A stretch of DNA of 64,000 bases, taken from NCBI GenBank assembly GCA_001874335.1, contig MPDE01000002.1:186001-250000 (forward strand), in the 5' to 3' direction. The notes under the pieces were generated by a model. The model saw only the letters and a list, made by a program, of their open reading frames with translations. It searched no databases and was not told the origin of the DNA. Numbering within the stretch: the stretch's first letter is position 1; the number at the start of each line of letters is the position of its first letter. The position numbers were made by a program, and so were the translations under genes. The DNA is from Bacteroidetes bacterium MedPE-SWsnd-G2 (GTDB lineage Bacteria > Bacteroidota > Bacteroidia > Flavobacteriales > Flavobacteriaceae). Positions 1 through 8,995 of the stretch are shown in pieces.

Positions 1-2193
1 ATTGAAAATAAAAACACAACTCAAAAGGTAATTTTAGAAGGCAATAATAGAATAAACACCTTTTTATTATTAACAAAGGAGCCAAAATATTCATATATAC
101 TAACAAATGAATATACTGTAATCACTGACTTGGAGGGTAAAAACTTATCTGAAACTCAAAAAACAATTATTTGTGATAAGGTCAATTCGTTCCTTACCAA
201 AAACTTAGGAAGATACCCTCACGAGAACTTTTTGATTTCAGAATTAGAATATAATAAAGACCCGCTTTATGGTTTAAATCAATTGCCCGATTTTATTAGA
301 CCTTATCCAGATAACTTTCAGTATGAATTGAAACTAATTAAGACGGCATTGCGCGTGTATTTAGACAATACTGTATTTGTGAACCCACGAAAAGATTATT
401 GGCTTAAGGAAGGCTTACAAACGTATTTTTTGATTAGATATATTGAAGAAAACTATCCTGACATGAAGCTTCTTGGAGGGTTAGCAGATATTTGGGGAAT
501 TAGATCCTTCCACGCCGCAGATTTGTTTTTTAATGATCAATACAATTTGTTTTTTATGCAAATGGCTCGAACTAATAGAGATCAAGCCTTAACATTGCCT
601 AAAGATTCGTTATTAAAATTTAACTCTAACATAGCCAATAAATACAAAGCTGGTATTGGTCTTTTATATTTAGATGATTTTGTAGGAGATGAAGTTATCC
701 ATTCGAGTATTACAAGCTTTTTAAACAACGCTCCTAATCAACCTAAATCCTCAAAAGTATTTGAAGATTTTGTACGCCAAAACACGACTAAGGATGTAGA
801 TTGGTTTTTTGGCACCTATTTGAATACAAGAGATCGAATTGATTTTAAATTCAAAAATGTAAAACGCACAAAAGATTCTGTTACTTTCAACCTTAAAAAC
901 AAGAGAAAGAACGATATGCCAATATCCTTATTCTTAATGGATGAAGATTCAATTGTCTCTAAACTTTGGGTTGAAAATGTTAAGGACAAAAAATCTATCA
1001 CTTTACCAAGAAAAGGCGTTTCTAAACTGGTATTAAACTACGATTACAAAGTACCTGAGCTTAATTTACGTAACAATTCCCAATCTATAAAAGGATTAAT
1101 GATCAACAGTAAACCATGGCAGGTAAAACTGATAAAAGATTTAGAAGACCCTTTATTCAATCAGCTTTTTATAATGCCTATTATTGAATACCGTAACATT
1201 TATGACGGATTAACACTAGGGTTAAAACTCTACAATAAAACCGTTTTGCGTAAACCTTTAAGTTACAGAATAGCACCTCAATACTCCATAAACTCTAAAA
1301 CCATTACAGGTTCTGGTTTGTTTAAATACATGAAAGAAATTCAAGGTAAAGACTTATATAACGTATCCTATGGAATTAGTGGTGGGTATTCGTCTTTTGC
1401 TGAAGATGCGTTTGTAACTCGAATTTCTCCTTCAATTGTATTGCGGTTTAGAGATAATGATAATTTTAGATCTAACAAAAGAAGTAAACTTACATTTAGA
1501 TATTTAGATATTAGCAGAACCCAAGAAGATGATCACATCGAGCTTACTGAAGATCCAGATTATGGGGTATTCAATATTAGGTTTAGTAAATCAAATGCAG
1601 GTTTAATAAAGTTCAATCATTTCAACACCGATTTCCAACTCTCCAAAGACTTCGGAAAATTGGCTGTTATGTATGAATACAGAAAACTCACTGAAAACAA
1701 CAGACAATTTAACCTGAGATTTTTTGCAGGTACATTTTTATATAATAACACCGACTCCACATCAGACTATTTTAGCTTTGCTTTAGATAGGCCATCAGAT
1801 TATCTTTTTGATTACGATTATTTAGGACGATCTGAAGACACAGGGCTTTTTAGTCAACAAATAATAATTGCAGAAGGTGGGTTTAAATCTATGATGCCAA
1901 CTGAGTACGCTAACCAATGGATGACTACTCTTAATGGAAGTGCTTCTATTTGGAAATACGTTGAAGCTTATGGGGATATTGGTTTTATCAAAAACAAAGG
2001 ATTTAAAAGTGAGTTTGTTTATGATGCTGGTATTAGATTAAACCTACTTACCGATTATTTTGAATTGTACTTTCCCGTATATTCCAATTTAGGTTGGGAA
2101 ATTGCTCAATCTCATTATGCCGACAAAATTAGATTTGTAATCACCGTTGACCCAGCAACTTTAGCAGGGCTATTTAGACGTAAATGGTATTAG
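1..2193 (+). CDS. M1-like (gluzincin) protein with C-terminal beta-barrel, 5' end cut
   Basis: The reading frame is open from base 1, so the gene starts outside the window; the TTG at 130 is only an internal codon. The first part resembles the M1 aminopeptidase fold: a WLKEG element (Glu at 409-411) followed by helices resembling the domain after the zinc site. At the place where the HExxH zinc motif should lie (340-354) the residues are KTALR, so both zinc His and the catalytic Glu are missing. From about base 1150 to the end the protein has alternating aromatic/polar strands like an outer-membrane beta-barrel, ending in RRKWY. Known Bacteroidota proteins combine an M1-like domain with such a tail. 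I infer an outer-membrane-associated, non-catalytic protein; the upstream part is not visible. Confidence 0.7.
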   Translation: MENKNTTQKVILEGNNRINTFLLLTKEPKYSYILTNEYTVITDLEGKNLSETQKTIICDKVNSFLTKNLGRYPHENFLISELEYNKDPLYGLNQLPDFIRPYPDNFQYELKLIKTALRVYLDNTVFVNPRKDYWLKEGLQTYFLIRYIEENYPDMKLLGGLADIWGIRSFHAADLFFNDQYNLFFMQMARTNRDQALTLPKDSLLKFNSNIANKYKAGIGLLYLDDFVGDEVIHSSITSFLNNAPNQPKSSKVFEDFVRQNTTKDVDWFFGTYLNTRDRIDFKFKNVKRTKDSVTFNLKNKRKNDMPISLFLMDEDSIVSKLWVENVKDKKSITLPRKGVSKLVLNYDYKVPELNLRNNSQSIKGLMINSKPWQVKLIKDLEDPLFNQLFIMPIIEYRNIYDGLTLGLKLYNKTVLRKPLSYRIAPQYSINSKTITGSGLFKYMKEIQGKDLYNVSYGISGGYSSFAEDAFVTRISPSIVLRFRDNDNFRSNKRSKLTFRYLDISRTQEDDHIELTEDPDYGVFNIRFSKSNAGLIKFNHFNTDFQLSKDFGKLAVMYEYRKLTENNRQFNLRFFAGTFLYNNTDSTSDYFSFALDRPSDYLFDYDYLGRSEDTGLFSQQIIIAEGGFKSMMPTEYANQWMTTLNGSASIWKYVEAYGDIGFIKNKGFKSEFVYDAGIRLNLLTDYFELYFPVYSNLGWEIAQSHYADKIRFVITVDPATLAGLFRRKWY

Positions 2194-2295
2194 ATTTTTC
2201 TCAGTCTAAGCTTTTTTTTTAACAGTATTTTAAATAAAATTTAAAGAAAACACCCTTTTTTTAAACATTATTCAAAATTATAACATTTTACAACA

Positions 2296-2325
2296 TTGTA
2301 AAAGTCGTTAGATTTGTTAACTTTG
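2296..2325 (+). promoter_or_regulatory. Bacteroidota-type promoter of the fused E1 gene
   Basis: TTG at 2296-2298, a 19-base spacer, then TAACTTTG at 2318-2325 match the -33/-7 consensus of Bacteroidota (TTG, about 19-21 bases, TAnnTTTG). Transcription would begin a few bases later, just upstream of the ATG at 2341. This rules out the in-frame TTG at 2314 as the start codon because it lies inside the promoter. Confidence 0.75.
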
Positions 2326-2340
2326 CAAAAAAACAAACCT

Positions 2341-4755
2341 ATGACACAATTAGATTCTACACTTGCTAAAGACATGACTTTCGAAGATTTCAAAACAGAA
2401 GTCTTAAACGATTATAAGATAGCTGTCACAAGTCGAGAATGTAGTTTACTTGGTCGTAGAGAGGTACTTACAGGTAAAGCTAAATTTGGAATTTTTGGTG
2501 ACGGTAAAGAAGTACCGCAATTAGCTTTGGCTAAAGCCTTTAAAAATGGTGATTTTAGATCAGGTTATTACCGAGATCAAACCTTTATGATGGCTATTGG
2601 CCAGCTTGATATTCAACAATTTTTCTCAGCACTTTATGCACACCCAAGTATAGAAGCAGACCCAATGTCGGCTGGTAGACAAATGGGAGGGCATTTTGGC
2701 ACACATAGTTTAGATAATGAAGGCAATTGGAACAACTTAACAGAGCAAAAAAACTCAAGTGCTGATATCTCACCAACAGCAGGGCAAATGCCTCGTTTAT
2801 TAGGTTTGGCGCAAGCTTCAAAAATATACAGAAACGTTGACGGAATAGACACTACAAAATTTTCTATTGAAGGAAATGAAATTGCTTGGGGTACTATTGG
2901 AAACGCAAGTACAAGTGAAGGTTTATTCTTTGAAACTATTAATGCTGCTGGTGTATTACAAGTACCAATGGTAATTAGTGTTTGGGATGATGAATATGGA
3001 ATTTCTGTTCATGCCAAACATCAAACAACAAAAGAAAATATCTCAGAAATTTTAAAAGGATTTCAAAGAGATGAAAAAAATAACGGTTACGAAATCTTAC
3101 GTGTTAAAGGTTGGGATTACGTAGCATTAGTAGAAACGTATCAAAAGGCTGCTAAAATTGCAAGAGAAGAACATGTTCCTGTTTTAATTCACGTAAATGA
3201 ATTAACTCAACCTCAAGGTCACTCTACTTCTGGTTCTCATGAGAGATACAAAAGTAAAGACCGATTGGCTTGGGAAACAGAATATGACTGTTTAGCTCAA
3301 ATGCGCGAATGGATGATTACTAACAACTTCGCCACTGAAGATGATTTATCAGCAATTGATAAACAAGCAAAAAAAGCGGTTAGAGACGGTAAAAAGAAAG
3401 CTTGGAGTGCTTACGTTGCTCCTATTCAAAATGAGCAATCTGAAGCCATCACATTATTGGAGTCATTGGCGCAATCAAGTTCAAATACAGCATTTATAAC
3501 AAAGCTTAAAAATGACCTTGCCGAAATAAAGGAGCCTATTAGAAAAGACATTATGTCAACAGTTAGAAAGGCGTTACGCTATGTACTTTCTGAAACTTCT
3601 AATGAAAAAGAAGCGCTTAAAGCTTGGATTGACGAACGTTTGGAAGCTGTACAGCCAAGATACAGTTCTCATCTTTATAGCAACTCAAAGCAGTCTCCTT
3701 TAAACATAGAAGGTGTTGCTCCAGAATATGATGAATCTGCCGATTTGGTTGATGCAAGATTAGTAATCAGAGATAACTTCGATAAAATCTTTGAAACCTA
3801 TCCAGAAGCTTTAATTTTTGGAGAAGATGCGGGTAATATTGGTGATGTAAACCAAGGATTAGAAGGTTTACAAGAAAAATACGGCGAACTTCGTATTGCT
3901 GATGCAGGTATTAGAGAAGCAACAATATTGGGTCAAGGTATTGGAATGGCTATGCGTGGTTTAAGACCTATTGCAGAGATCCAATACTTAGATTATATCT
4001 TGTATGCCTTACAAATAATGAGTGATGACCTTTCAACCTTGCAATATAGAACTGCCGGTAAACAAAAGGCCCCATTAATTGTTAGAACTCGTGGACACAG
4101 ATTAGAAGGAATATGGCATTCAGGTTCTCAAATGGGAGGAATTATTAACCTTGTAAGAGGAATGCATGTACTAGTACCTCGTAACATGACAAAAGCAGCT
4201 GGATTCTATAACACTCTTTTAGAAGGAGATGATCCTGCTTTAGTGGTGGAGTGCTTAAACGGATACCGATTAAAGGAAAAAATGCCAACTAACCTAGGTC
4301 AGTTTAAAACACCTATTGGAGTTGTAGAAACAATAAAAGAAGGCACAGACATTACGTTAGTATCTTATGGCTCTACCCTTAGAATGGTTGAACAAGTTGC
4401 AAAAGAGTTATTAGAAGTTGGCATTGATGCTGAAGTTATCGATGTACAATCTTTATTACCTTTTGACCTTAACCATGATATAGTAAAAAGTGTTGCTAAA
4501 ACCAACAGGTTAATGGTTATTGATGAAGATGTTCCTGGCGGAGCTTCTGCTTATATCTTAGACCAAATTGTAAATACTCAAAATGCGTATAGCGTTTTAG
4601 ATAGTCAACCACAAACTTTAACTGCCAAAGCACACAGACCAGCTTACGGTACAGACGGTGATTATTTCTCTAAACCATCTTTAGAAGATATTTTTGAAGG
4701 AGTTTACAACCTAATGCATGAAGTAAATCCAACACAATATCCTGAATTGAGATAA
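2341..4755 (+). CDS. Fused alpha-beta E1 component of a 2-oxoacid (branched-chain type) dehydrogenase
   Basis: Thiamine-diphosphate-dependent decarboxylase that feeds acyl groups to a lipoyl E2 core; 804 aa. Residues about 20-350 match E1-alpha, with the cofactor loop GNASTSEG at 187-194 and WDDEYGIS near 215-222. Residues about 470-804 match E1-beta, with FGEDAGNIGD, RIADAGIREATILGQGIGMA and VRTRGHRLEG. E1-alpha and E1-beta are usually separate; the one-chain form is typical of Bacteroidota. The usual GDG...NN metal/cofactor motif reads GNA...DD here (see findings). The ATG at 2341 is chosen because the promoter -7 box ends at 2325. E2 and E3 are not in the window, so the exact substrate (branched-chain 2-oxoacids versus others) is inferred. 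Confidence 0.9.
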   Translation: MTQLDSTLAKDMTFEDFKTEVLNDYKIAVTSRECSLLGRREVLTGKAKFGIFGDGKEVPQLALAKAFKNGDFRSGYYRDQTFMMAIGQLDIQQFFSALYAHPSIEADPMSAGRQMGGHFGTHSLDNEGNWNNLTEQKNSSADISPTAGQMPRLLGLAQASKIYRNVDGIDTTKFSIEGNEIAWGTIGNASTSEGLFFETINAAGVLQVPMVISVWDDEYGISVHAKHQTTKENISEILKGFQRDEKNNGYEILRVKGWDYVALVETYQKAAKIAREEHVPVLIHVNELTQPQGHSTSGSHERYKSKDRLAWETEYDCLAQMREWMITNNFATEDDLSAIDKQAKKAVRDGKKKAWSAYVAPIQNEQSEAITLLESLAQSSSNTAFITKLKNDLAEIKEPIRKDIMSTVRKALRYVLSETSNEKEALKAWIDERLEAVQPRYSSHLYSNSKQSPLNIEGVAPEYDESADLVDARLVIRDNFDKIFETYPEALIFGEDAGNIGDVNQGLEGLQEKYGELRIADAGIREATILGQGIGMAMRGLRPIAEIQYLDYILYALQIMSDDLSTLQYRTAGKQKAPLIVRTRGHRLEGIWHSGSQMGGIINLVRGMHVLVPRNMTKAAGFYNTLLEGDDPALVVECLNGYRLKEKMPTNLGQFKTPIGVVETIKEGTDITLVSYGSTLRMVEQVAKELLEVGIDAEVIDVQSLLPFDLNHDIVKSVAKTNRLMVIDEDVPGGASAYILDQIVNTQNAYSVLDSQPQTLTAKAHRPAYGTDGDYFSKPSLEDIFEGVYNLMHEVNPTQYPELR

Positions 4756-4770
4756 TATAAATTAGATTAA

Positions 4771-4806
4771 AAAAAAGGCATTGTAGATTTTACAATGCCT
4801 TTTTTT
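4771..4806. terminator. Bidirectional terminator between E1 and PhyH genes
   Basis: A 9-bp perfect stem (4777-4785 with 4791-4799) with a 5-base loop is flanked by an A-run on the left and a T-run on the right. It can therefore end transcription of the plus-strand E1 gene and of the convergent minus-strand gene that ends at 4813. Confidence 0.9.
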
Positions 4807-4812
4807 ATGTTT

Positions 4813-5535
4813 TTAGTTTAAATTATCGTACTCAAGCCAATTTAAGTTTTTGTCTAAGGGAATAGAATTAAACTCTAAATGAATAACTCTTCGATTAGAT
4901 GAATTATTTGAGCGATTAGATGAATGCAGAGTTAAAGGTTTCATCAGCATAACTCCGCCTTTCCTCACTTCACAAACTTGTGGGGATAATTCACTACAAT
5001 AATTTTCATCTACCCGAACAATACCTTGTAAATGAGATTTAGGTACAACATTTAATGCACCATTTCCAGAATTTGTGTCATCTAGGTGAATCCTAATTGT
5101 AACGGTGTTTTCTAATATTCCCAATGGCGGAATTACCCCATATTGTCCTTTTTTAAAAGTCCATTGATTGTAACCCTCAACATGCTTCTTATCTGCTACC
5201 GAAATACTTAAATCTTGATGAATAGGTACAAACCAATTAGATTGCTTTGGTTTGTCAAAATATATTGCCTTGGTTAAAAAAGAATTTCCTTCAAATAATT
5301 TAGAAAGTAAAAACCTTAAATTATCATTGAACAAAAATGATTTAAGTTCAGGTATTTCAATTAGCAGTTTTCTAATAGCAAATACATTATTCGATCTAAA
5401 ATTAGAATTATTAGACTTTTCAAATGATTCAAGGCAATTAATTATACCTTCAAGCTCTTCTTCTGAGTAAATCTCGTTTAGAATATAAAACCCGGTATTC
5501 TTAAAATCCGAAATTGATGTTGATTTTAGATTCAT
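4813..5535 (-). CDS. Phytanoyl-CoA dioxygenase (PhyH) family protein
   Basis: A 240-aa Fe(II)/2-oxoglutarate-dependent oxygenase of the PhyH superfamily. The iron triad is visible: HxD as H106-Q-D108 and the distal His at 204 (LTLHSS), with an Arg at 215/216 (RRVIH) in the place of the 2-oxoglutarate-binding Arg. A GNGALNVVPKSH segment before the distal His is typical of the family. It starts 13 bases after the end of holA on the same strand, so it is probably co-transcribed with it, although no functional link is evident. The substrate is unknown; relatives hydroxylate lipids, amino acids or natural products. Confidence 0.8.
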   Translation of the reverse strand: MNLKSTSISDFKNTGFYILNEIYSEEELEGIINCLESFEKSNNSNFRSNNVFAIRKLLIEIPELKSFLFNDNLRFLLSKLFEGNSFLTKAIYFDKPKQSNWFVPIHQDLSISVADKKHVEGYNQWTFKKGQYGVIPPLGILENTVTIRIHLDDTNSGNGALNVVPKSHLQGIVRVDENYCSELSPQVCEVRKGGVMLMKPLTLHSSNRSNNSSNRRVIHLEFNSIPLDKNLNWLEYDNLN

Positions 5536-5548
5536 TCCAATTAAATAA

Positions 5549-6553
5549 CTACTTTAACATCCTTACCATTAACTCTTTAAGCAAATCGCCTTGAGGTGTT
5601 GCACTCACTCCTACCCCCTTGCTTTTGACATCAAATTCTCTAAGTAAATTAATAACCTGACTTACATTTCTCATCGGATAATTTTTAACAGCCACTAAAT
5701 ATTCATTAACAAAATAAGGGTTCACTCTAATAGCTGAAGCCACAGACCTTGGGGACTTATCCTGTAAGCCATGAATATGCAATAATTGAGAAAAGAAACT
5801 AAACAACAATGACACCGTCATCACCATAGGGTTACTCTTTGGGTTATCTGCAAAATATTTAATAATTTTAAATGCCTTTTCAGTGTTTTTTTCACCAACT
5901 GCCTTACGCAATTCAAAATTGTTATAATCCTTACTTATACCTATATTTTCTTCAATATGTTCTGGTGTAATTTGGGTTCCTTTAGGTAAAATAATCTGAA
6001 GCTTTTCTAACTCATTATTAATCTTACTTAAATCTGTACCCAAAAACTCAACCAACATTTGAGCCGCTTTTGGCGTAATTGCATATTGCTTGCCTTTCAA
6101 TACGCGGGTTATCCAATCCCCTATTTGATTTTCATATAAACGTTTACTTTCAAAAACTACTCCCACTTTCTTCGCTGCCTTATAAAGTGCTTTTCGCTTA
6201 TCAATCTTTTTGTATTTATAATTCACCACCAAAACCGTAGTTGGCTGTGGGTTTTGAGCGTATTTCGCAAGTTGCTCAATCGTACGAGACAAATCCTGTG
6301 CCTCTTTTACAATAATCACTTGACGTTCTGCCATCATAGGAAACCGCTTGGCATTACTAATAATTTCATCGACACTCACATCTCGGCCATACATTGTCAT
6401 TTGGTTAAACCCTTTTTCCTCTTCTGCCAATACATTTTTCTCAATGAAATCTGAAATTCTATCAATATAATACGGCTCTTCGCCCATCAAAATATAAATG
6501 GGCTTTAAATTCCCACTTTTAATATCTGTTACTAACTGTTTAACTTCGTCCAT
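5549..6553 (-). CDS. holA: DNA polymerase III subunit delta
   Basis: The delta subunit of the clamp loader opens the beta sliding clamp for loading. The 334-aa length and the N-terminal segment GEEPYYIDRISDFIEKN, which corresponds to the clamp-wrench start of HolA, fit the family. Further on are the AAA+-like fold without a P-loop and a C-terminal helical collar domain (around residues 210-334). The ATG at 6553 is 26 bases from the divergent GTG-started gene, so the two must share a very compact promoter region. Confidence 0.9.
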   Translation of the reverse strand: MDEVKQLVTDIKSGNLKPIYILMGEEPYYIDRISDFIEKNVLAEEEKGFNQMTMYGRDVSVDEIISNAKRFPMMAERQVIIVKEAQDLSRTIEQLAKYAQNPQPTTVLVVNYKYKKIDKRKALYKAAKKVGVVFESKRLYENQIGDWITRVLKGKQYAITPKAAQMLVEFLGTDLSKINNELEKLQIILPKGTQITPEHIEENIGISKDYNNFELRKAVGEKNTEKAFKIIKYFADNPKSNPMVMTVSLLFSFFSQLLHIHGLQDKSPRSVASAIRVNPYFVNEYLVAVKNYPMRNVSQVINLLREFDVKSKGVGVSATPQGDLLKELMVRMLK

Positions 6554-6579
6554 TAAAATATTTTCACCAAATTTGTGTC

Positions 6580-7032
6580 GTGCAAAAACTCAACTTTCCC
6601 ACATACGCGTTTCGTTTCAAAAATAGCGAAAATAAAGTATCTATATTCGATGAGATTCGTAAAAAATTTGTGGTTTTTCAACCTGAAGAATGGGTAAGAC
6701 AACATTGCGTAAAATATCTCATAGAAGAGAAAAATTATCCCATTTCTCTCATTAACGTAGAGAAAGAATTAAAGGTCAACAATTTAAGCAAGCGCTATGA
6801 TATCGTGATCTATCGTCCAGACGGAAGAATTTTTCTCATCGTAGAGTGTAAAGCTCCAAAGATTAAAATAAGTCAGAGTACTTTCGACCAAATTGCACGA
6901 TACAATCTCACATTGAATGCTGAATATTTAATGGTCACTAATGGATTAAATCACTATTATTGTCAAATGGATTTTGATCAGAGCAAATACCTTTTCCTAA
7001 AAGACATTCCAAATTACGATACATGGAAATAG
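6580..7032 (+). CDS. Orphan type I restriction HsdR N-terminal domain protein (PD-(D/E)xK fold)
   Basis: A 150-aa protein made only of the HsdR-N nuclease-like domain. The region about 70-100 contains RYDIVIYRPDG followed by LIVECKAPK, matching the D...ExK core of the PD-(D/E)xK fold. There is no helicase motor, and no HsdM or HsdS nearby. Translation appears to begin with GTG at 6580, because no in-frame ATG exists before the conserved region and the divergent holA starts 26 bases away. It overlaps the next gene by 10 bases, indicating translational coupling. The function is unknown; a DNA-end or repair role near holA is only a guess. Confidence 0.75.
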   Translation: MQKLNFPTYAFRFKNSENKVSIFDEIRKKFVVFQPEEWVRQHCVKYLIEEKNYPISLINVEKELKVNNLSKRYDIVIYRPDGRIFLIVECKAPKIKISQSTFDQIARYNLTLNAEYLMVTNGLNHYYCQMDFDQSKYLFLKDIPNYDTWK

Positions 7033-8009
7033 CTGTTGTAATTTTAAACTGGAACGGCAAGCAACTCTTAGAAGAGTTTCTTCCAACTGTCATGAAGCAC
7101 AGTAAGGAACAGGCTCAAGTATATCTTGCTGACAACGCTTCGACAGATGACTCTATTTTATTTGTTACAACCCATTTTTCAGAAGTAAAAATTATTAAAA
7201 ACGAAAGTAATGGTGGTTATGCAAAAGGGTATAATGATGCCCTAAAACAGGTGTCAGAACCTATTTTTTGCTTATTAAATAGCGATGTAGCGGTTACTAA
7301 AAACTGGCTTACTCCAATTATCAAACAGTTTTCCTCTGAACCAAATACTGCTATAATTCAGCCTAAACTATTGGATTATAAAAATCCGCCTTTATTTGAA
7401 TATGCTGGCGCAGCAGGTGGTTTTATTGATAAATATGGCTACCCTTATTGTAGGGGTCGAATTTTTGATACGGTTGAAGAAGATAAAAACCAATATGATG
7501 CCGCAAGCATCTTTTGGGCTAGTGGTGCGTGTTTATTTATAAGAAAAAATGTATTCCTTAATCTTAACGGATTTGATGAGACGTTTTTTGCCCACATGGA
7601 AGAAATCGACTTATGTTGGAGAGCTCATAACCAAGGTTTAGAGATTAAGTATAATCCCGACTCTACAGTATTACATTTGGGAGGTGGCACCTTATCTGCA
7701 ATTAATCCGCAAAAAACCTATCTCAATTTCAGAAACAGCCTATTCACATTAACAAAAAATGCCAAAGGGCCGCTCCTATTGCTCATATTTGTGAGGTTAC
7801 TATTAGATGGATTAGCAGGCGTAAAGTTTCTATTTAGTTTTCAGTTTAAACACATTTTAGCCATAGTTCATGCGCATTTCGGTTTTTATTATGCGCTACC
7901 TCGTTTACTCAAGCAAAGAAAATCAACGCTTGAAAAGCGTGACTATTACAAGCTCAATTCTATCGTTTGGCAATATTTTGCTCGTAAATCTAAATTTTAT
8001 CATAAATAG
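7023..8009 (+). CDS. Family 2 glycosyltransferase
   Basis: A 328-aa GT-A glycosyltransferase that moves a sugar from a nucleotide-sugar donor to a glycan or lipid acceptor at the cytoplasmic face of the membrane. The N terminus has the VVILNWNG start and DNASTDDS. NSDVAV around residue 90 is the metal/donor-binding DxD-like position. GFDETFFAHMEEIDLCWR holds the ED-type acceptor-base region typical of rhamnosyltransferase-like GT2 enzymes. Hydrophobic segments at about 245-290 suggest membrane association. It overlaps the HsdR-N gene by 10 bases. Donor and acceptor cannot be read from the sequence. Confidence 0.85.
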   Translation: MEIAVVILNWNGKQLLEEFLPTVMKHSKEQAQVYLADNASTDDSILFVTTHFSEVKIIKNESNGGYAKGYNDALKQVSEPIFCLLNSDVAVTKNWLTPIIKQFSSEPNTAIIQPKLLDYKNPPLFEYAGAAGGFIDKYGYPYCRGRIFDTVEEDKNQYDAASIFWASGACLFIRKNVFLNLNGFDETFFAHMEEIDLCWRAHNQGLEIKYNPDSTVLHLGGGTLSAINPQKTYLNFRNSLFTLTKNAKGPLLLLIFVRLLLDGLAGVKFLFSFQFKHILAIVHAHFGFYYALPRLLKQRKSTLEKRDYYKLNSIVWQYFARKSKFYHK

Positions 8010-8063
8010 CTGAAATGACAGTAAAAAAAATGTTAATACGTAATTAAAGACTCAATTTTTGCA

Positions 8064-8071
8064 TATTTTTG
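8064..8071 (+). promoter_or_regulatory. -7 box for the OmpA lipoprotein gene
   Basis: TATTTTTG matches TAnnTTTG and lies 28 bases before the ATG at 8100. No convincing TTG box is seen at the usual distance, so only the -7 element is called. Confidence 0.45.
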
Positions 8072-8099
8072 TTACTTAATCACGAAATTATTTGTCAAA

Positions 8100-8939
8100 A
8101 TGAAGAAACTTGTATTATTAAGTTTATCTGCAATGTTAATGTTAAGTTCTTGTGTATCATCAAAGAAATACGAAGAATTAGAAGCAACTAGTAAGAAAAA
8201 CAAAGATTTATTAAATTCTGCCACTGTAAAATTAAATACTTGTTTAGAGGAAAGAGCATCATTATCTGCGCGTTCTGAAGTATTACAAGATCAGGTTACA
8301 GATTTAAGAAACGCTGCGAAAGAATTATCTATTCTTACAACGAAAGGCGCTACAAACCTTGAAAAGACTTTAGAAAGTCTTCAAGAAAAAGATTTGCGTA
8401 TTACAAGATTACAAGATGCCTTAACAAGAAAGGATAGTGTTAATCTTGCCTTAGTATCTTCATTTAAGAAGGAAATAGGAATGGATGATCCAGACATTCA
8501 AATTAATGTTGAAAAAGGAGTTGTATTCATTTCTATCGCTGATAAATTATTATTTAAAAGTGGTAGTTATAACGTAACATCGCAAGCTAAAGAAGTATTA
8601 GCAAAGGTTGCTAAAGTTGTTAACGGTAAGCCAGATTTTGAATGTATGGTTGAAGGACATACTGACAGTCAATCTTACAAAAAAGGAGTATTACTTGACA
8701 ACTGGGATTTAAGTGTTAAGCGTTCTACATCGGTAGTAAGAGTTCTTGAAGATTTAGGAGTGCAACCACAACGTTTAGTTGCTGCTGGTAGAAGTTTCTA
8801 CGTACCATTAGTTGATAATGATACTGCTGAAAACAGAGCAAGAAACAGAAGAACAAGAATAGTTGTTTTACCTAAAATAGATCAGTTCTATGATATGGTT
8901 GAAAAAGAAATGAAAAATTTATCTACAAGCTCAAACTAA
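8100..8939 (+). CDS. OmpA-family peptidoglycan-binding lipoprotein
   Basis: A 279-aa outer-membrane lipoprotein. The signal peptide ends in the lipobox LSSC with the lipidated Cys at residue 18. Residues about 25-115 are rich in charged heptads (EELEATSKKNKD, LEKTLESLQEKD) and probably form a coiled coil. Residues about 140-265 are the OmpA C-terminal domain, with VEGHTDSQ and the ending AENRARNRRTRIVVLP, which binds diaminopimelate in peptidoglycan. The coiled coil presumably spans from the outer membrane to the wall, as in other Bacteroidota OmpA lipoproteins. It is monocistronic, with a terminator directly after it. Confidence 0.9.
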   Translation: MKKLVLLSLSAMLMLSSCVSSKKYEELEATSKKNKDLLNSATVKLNTCLEERASLSARSEVLQDQVTDLRNAAKELSILTTKGATNLEKTLESLQEKDLRITRLQDALTRKDSVNLALVSSFKKEIGMDDPDIQINVEKGVVFISIADKLLFKSGSYNVTSQAKEVLAKVAKVVNGKPDFECMVEGHTDSQSYKKGVLLDNWDLSVKRSTSVVRVLEDLGVQPQRLVAAGRSFYVPLVDNDTAENRARNRRTRIVVLPKIDQFYDMVEKEMKNLSTSSN

Positions 8940-8963
8940 GCTTTAGAAACACATAAATTAAAA

Positions 8964-8995
8964 AATCCAACTTAGTATTAAGTTGGATTTTTTTT
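8964..8995. terminator. Bidirectional terminator between OmpA and YciO genes
   Basis: A 9-bp stem (8964-8972 with 8981-8989), an 8-base loop, a T-run on the right and an A-run on the left serve both convergent genes. Its end touches the stop codon of the minus-strand gene at 8994. Confidence 0.85.

Noticed and set aside
2314-2340. TTG start nine codons before the E1 gene ATG
   Set aside because: It lies inside the -7/-33 promoter and has no support from protein similarity.
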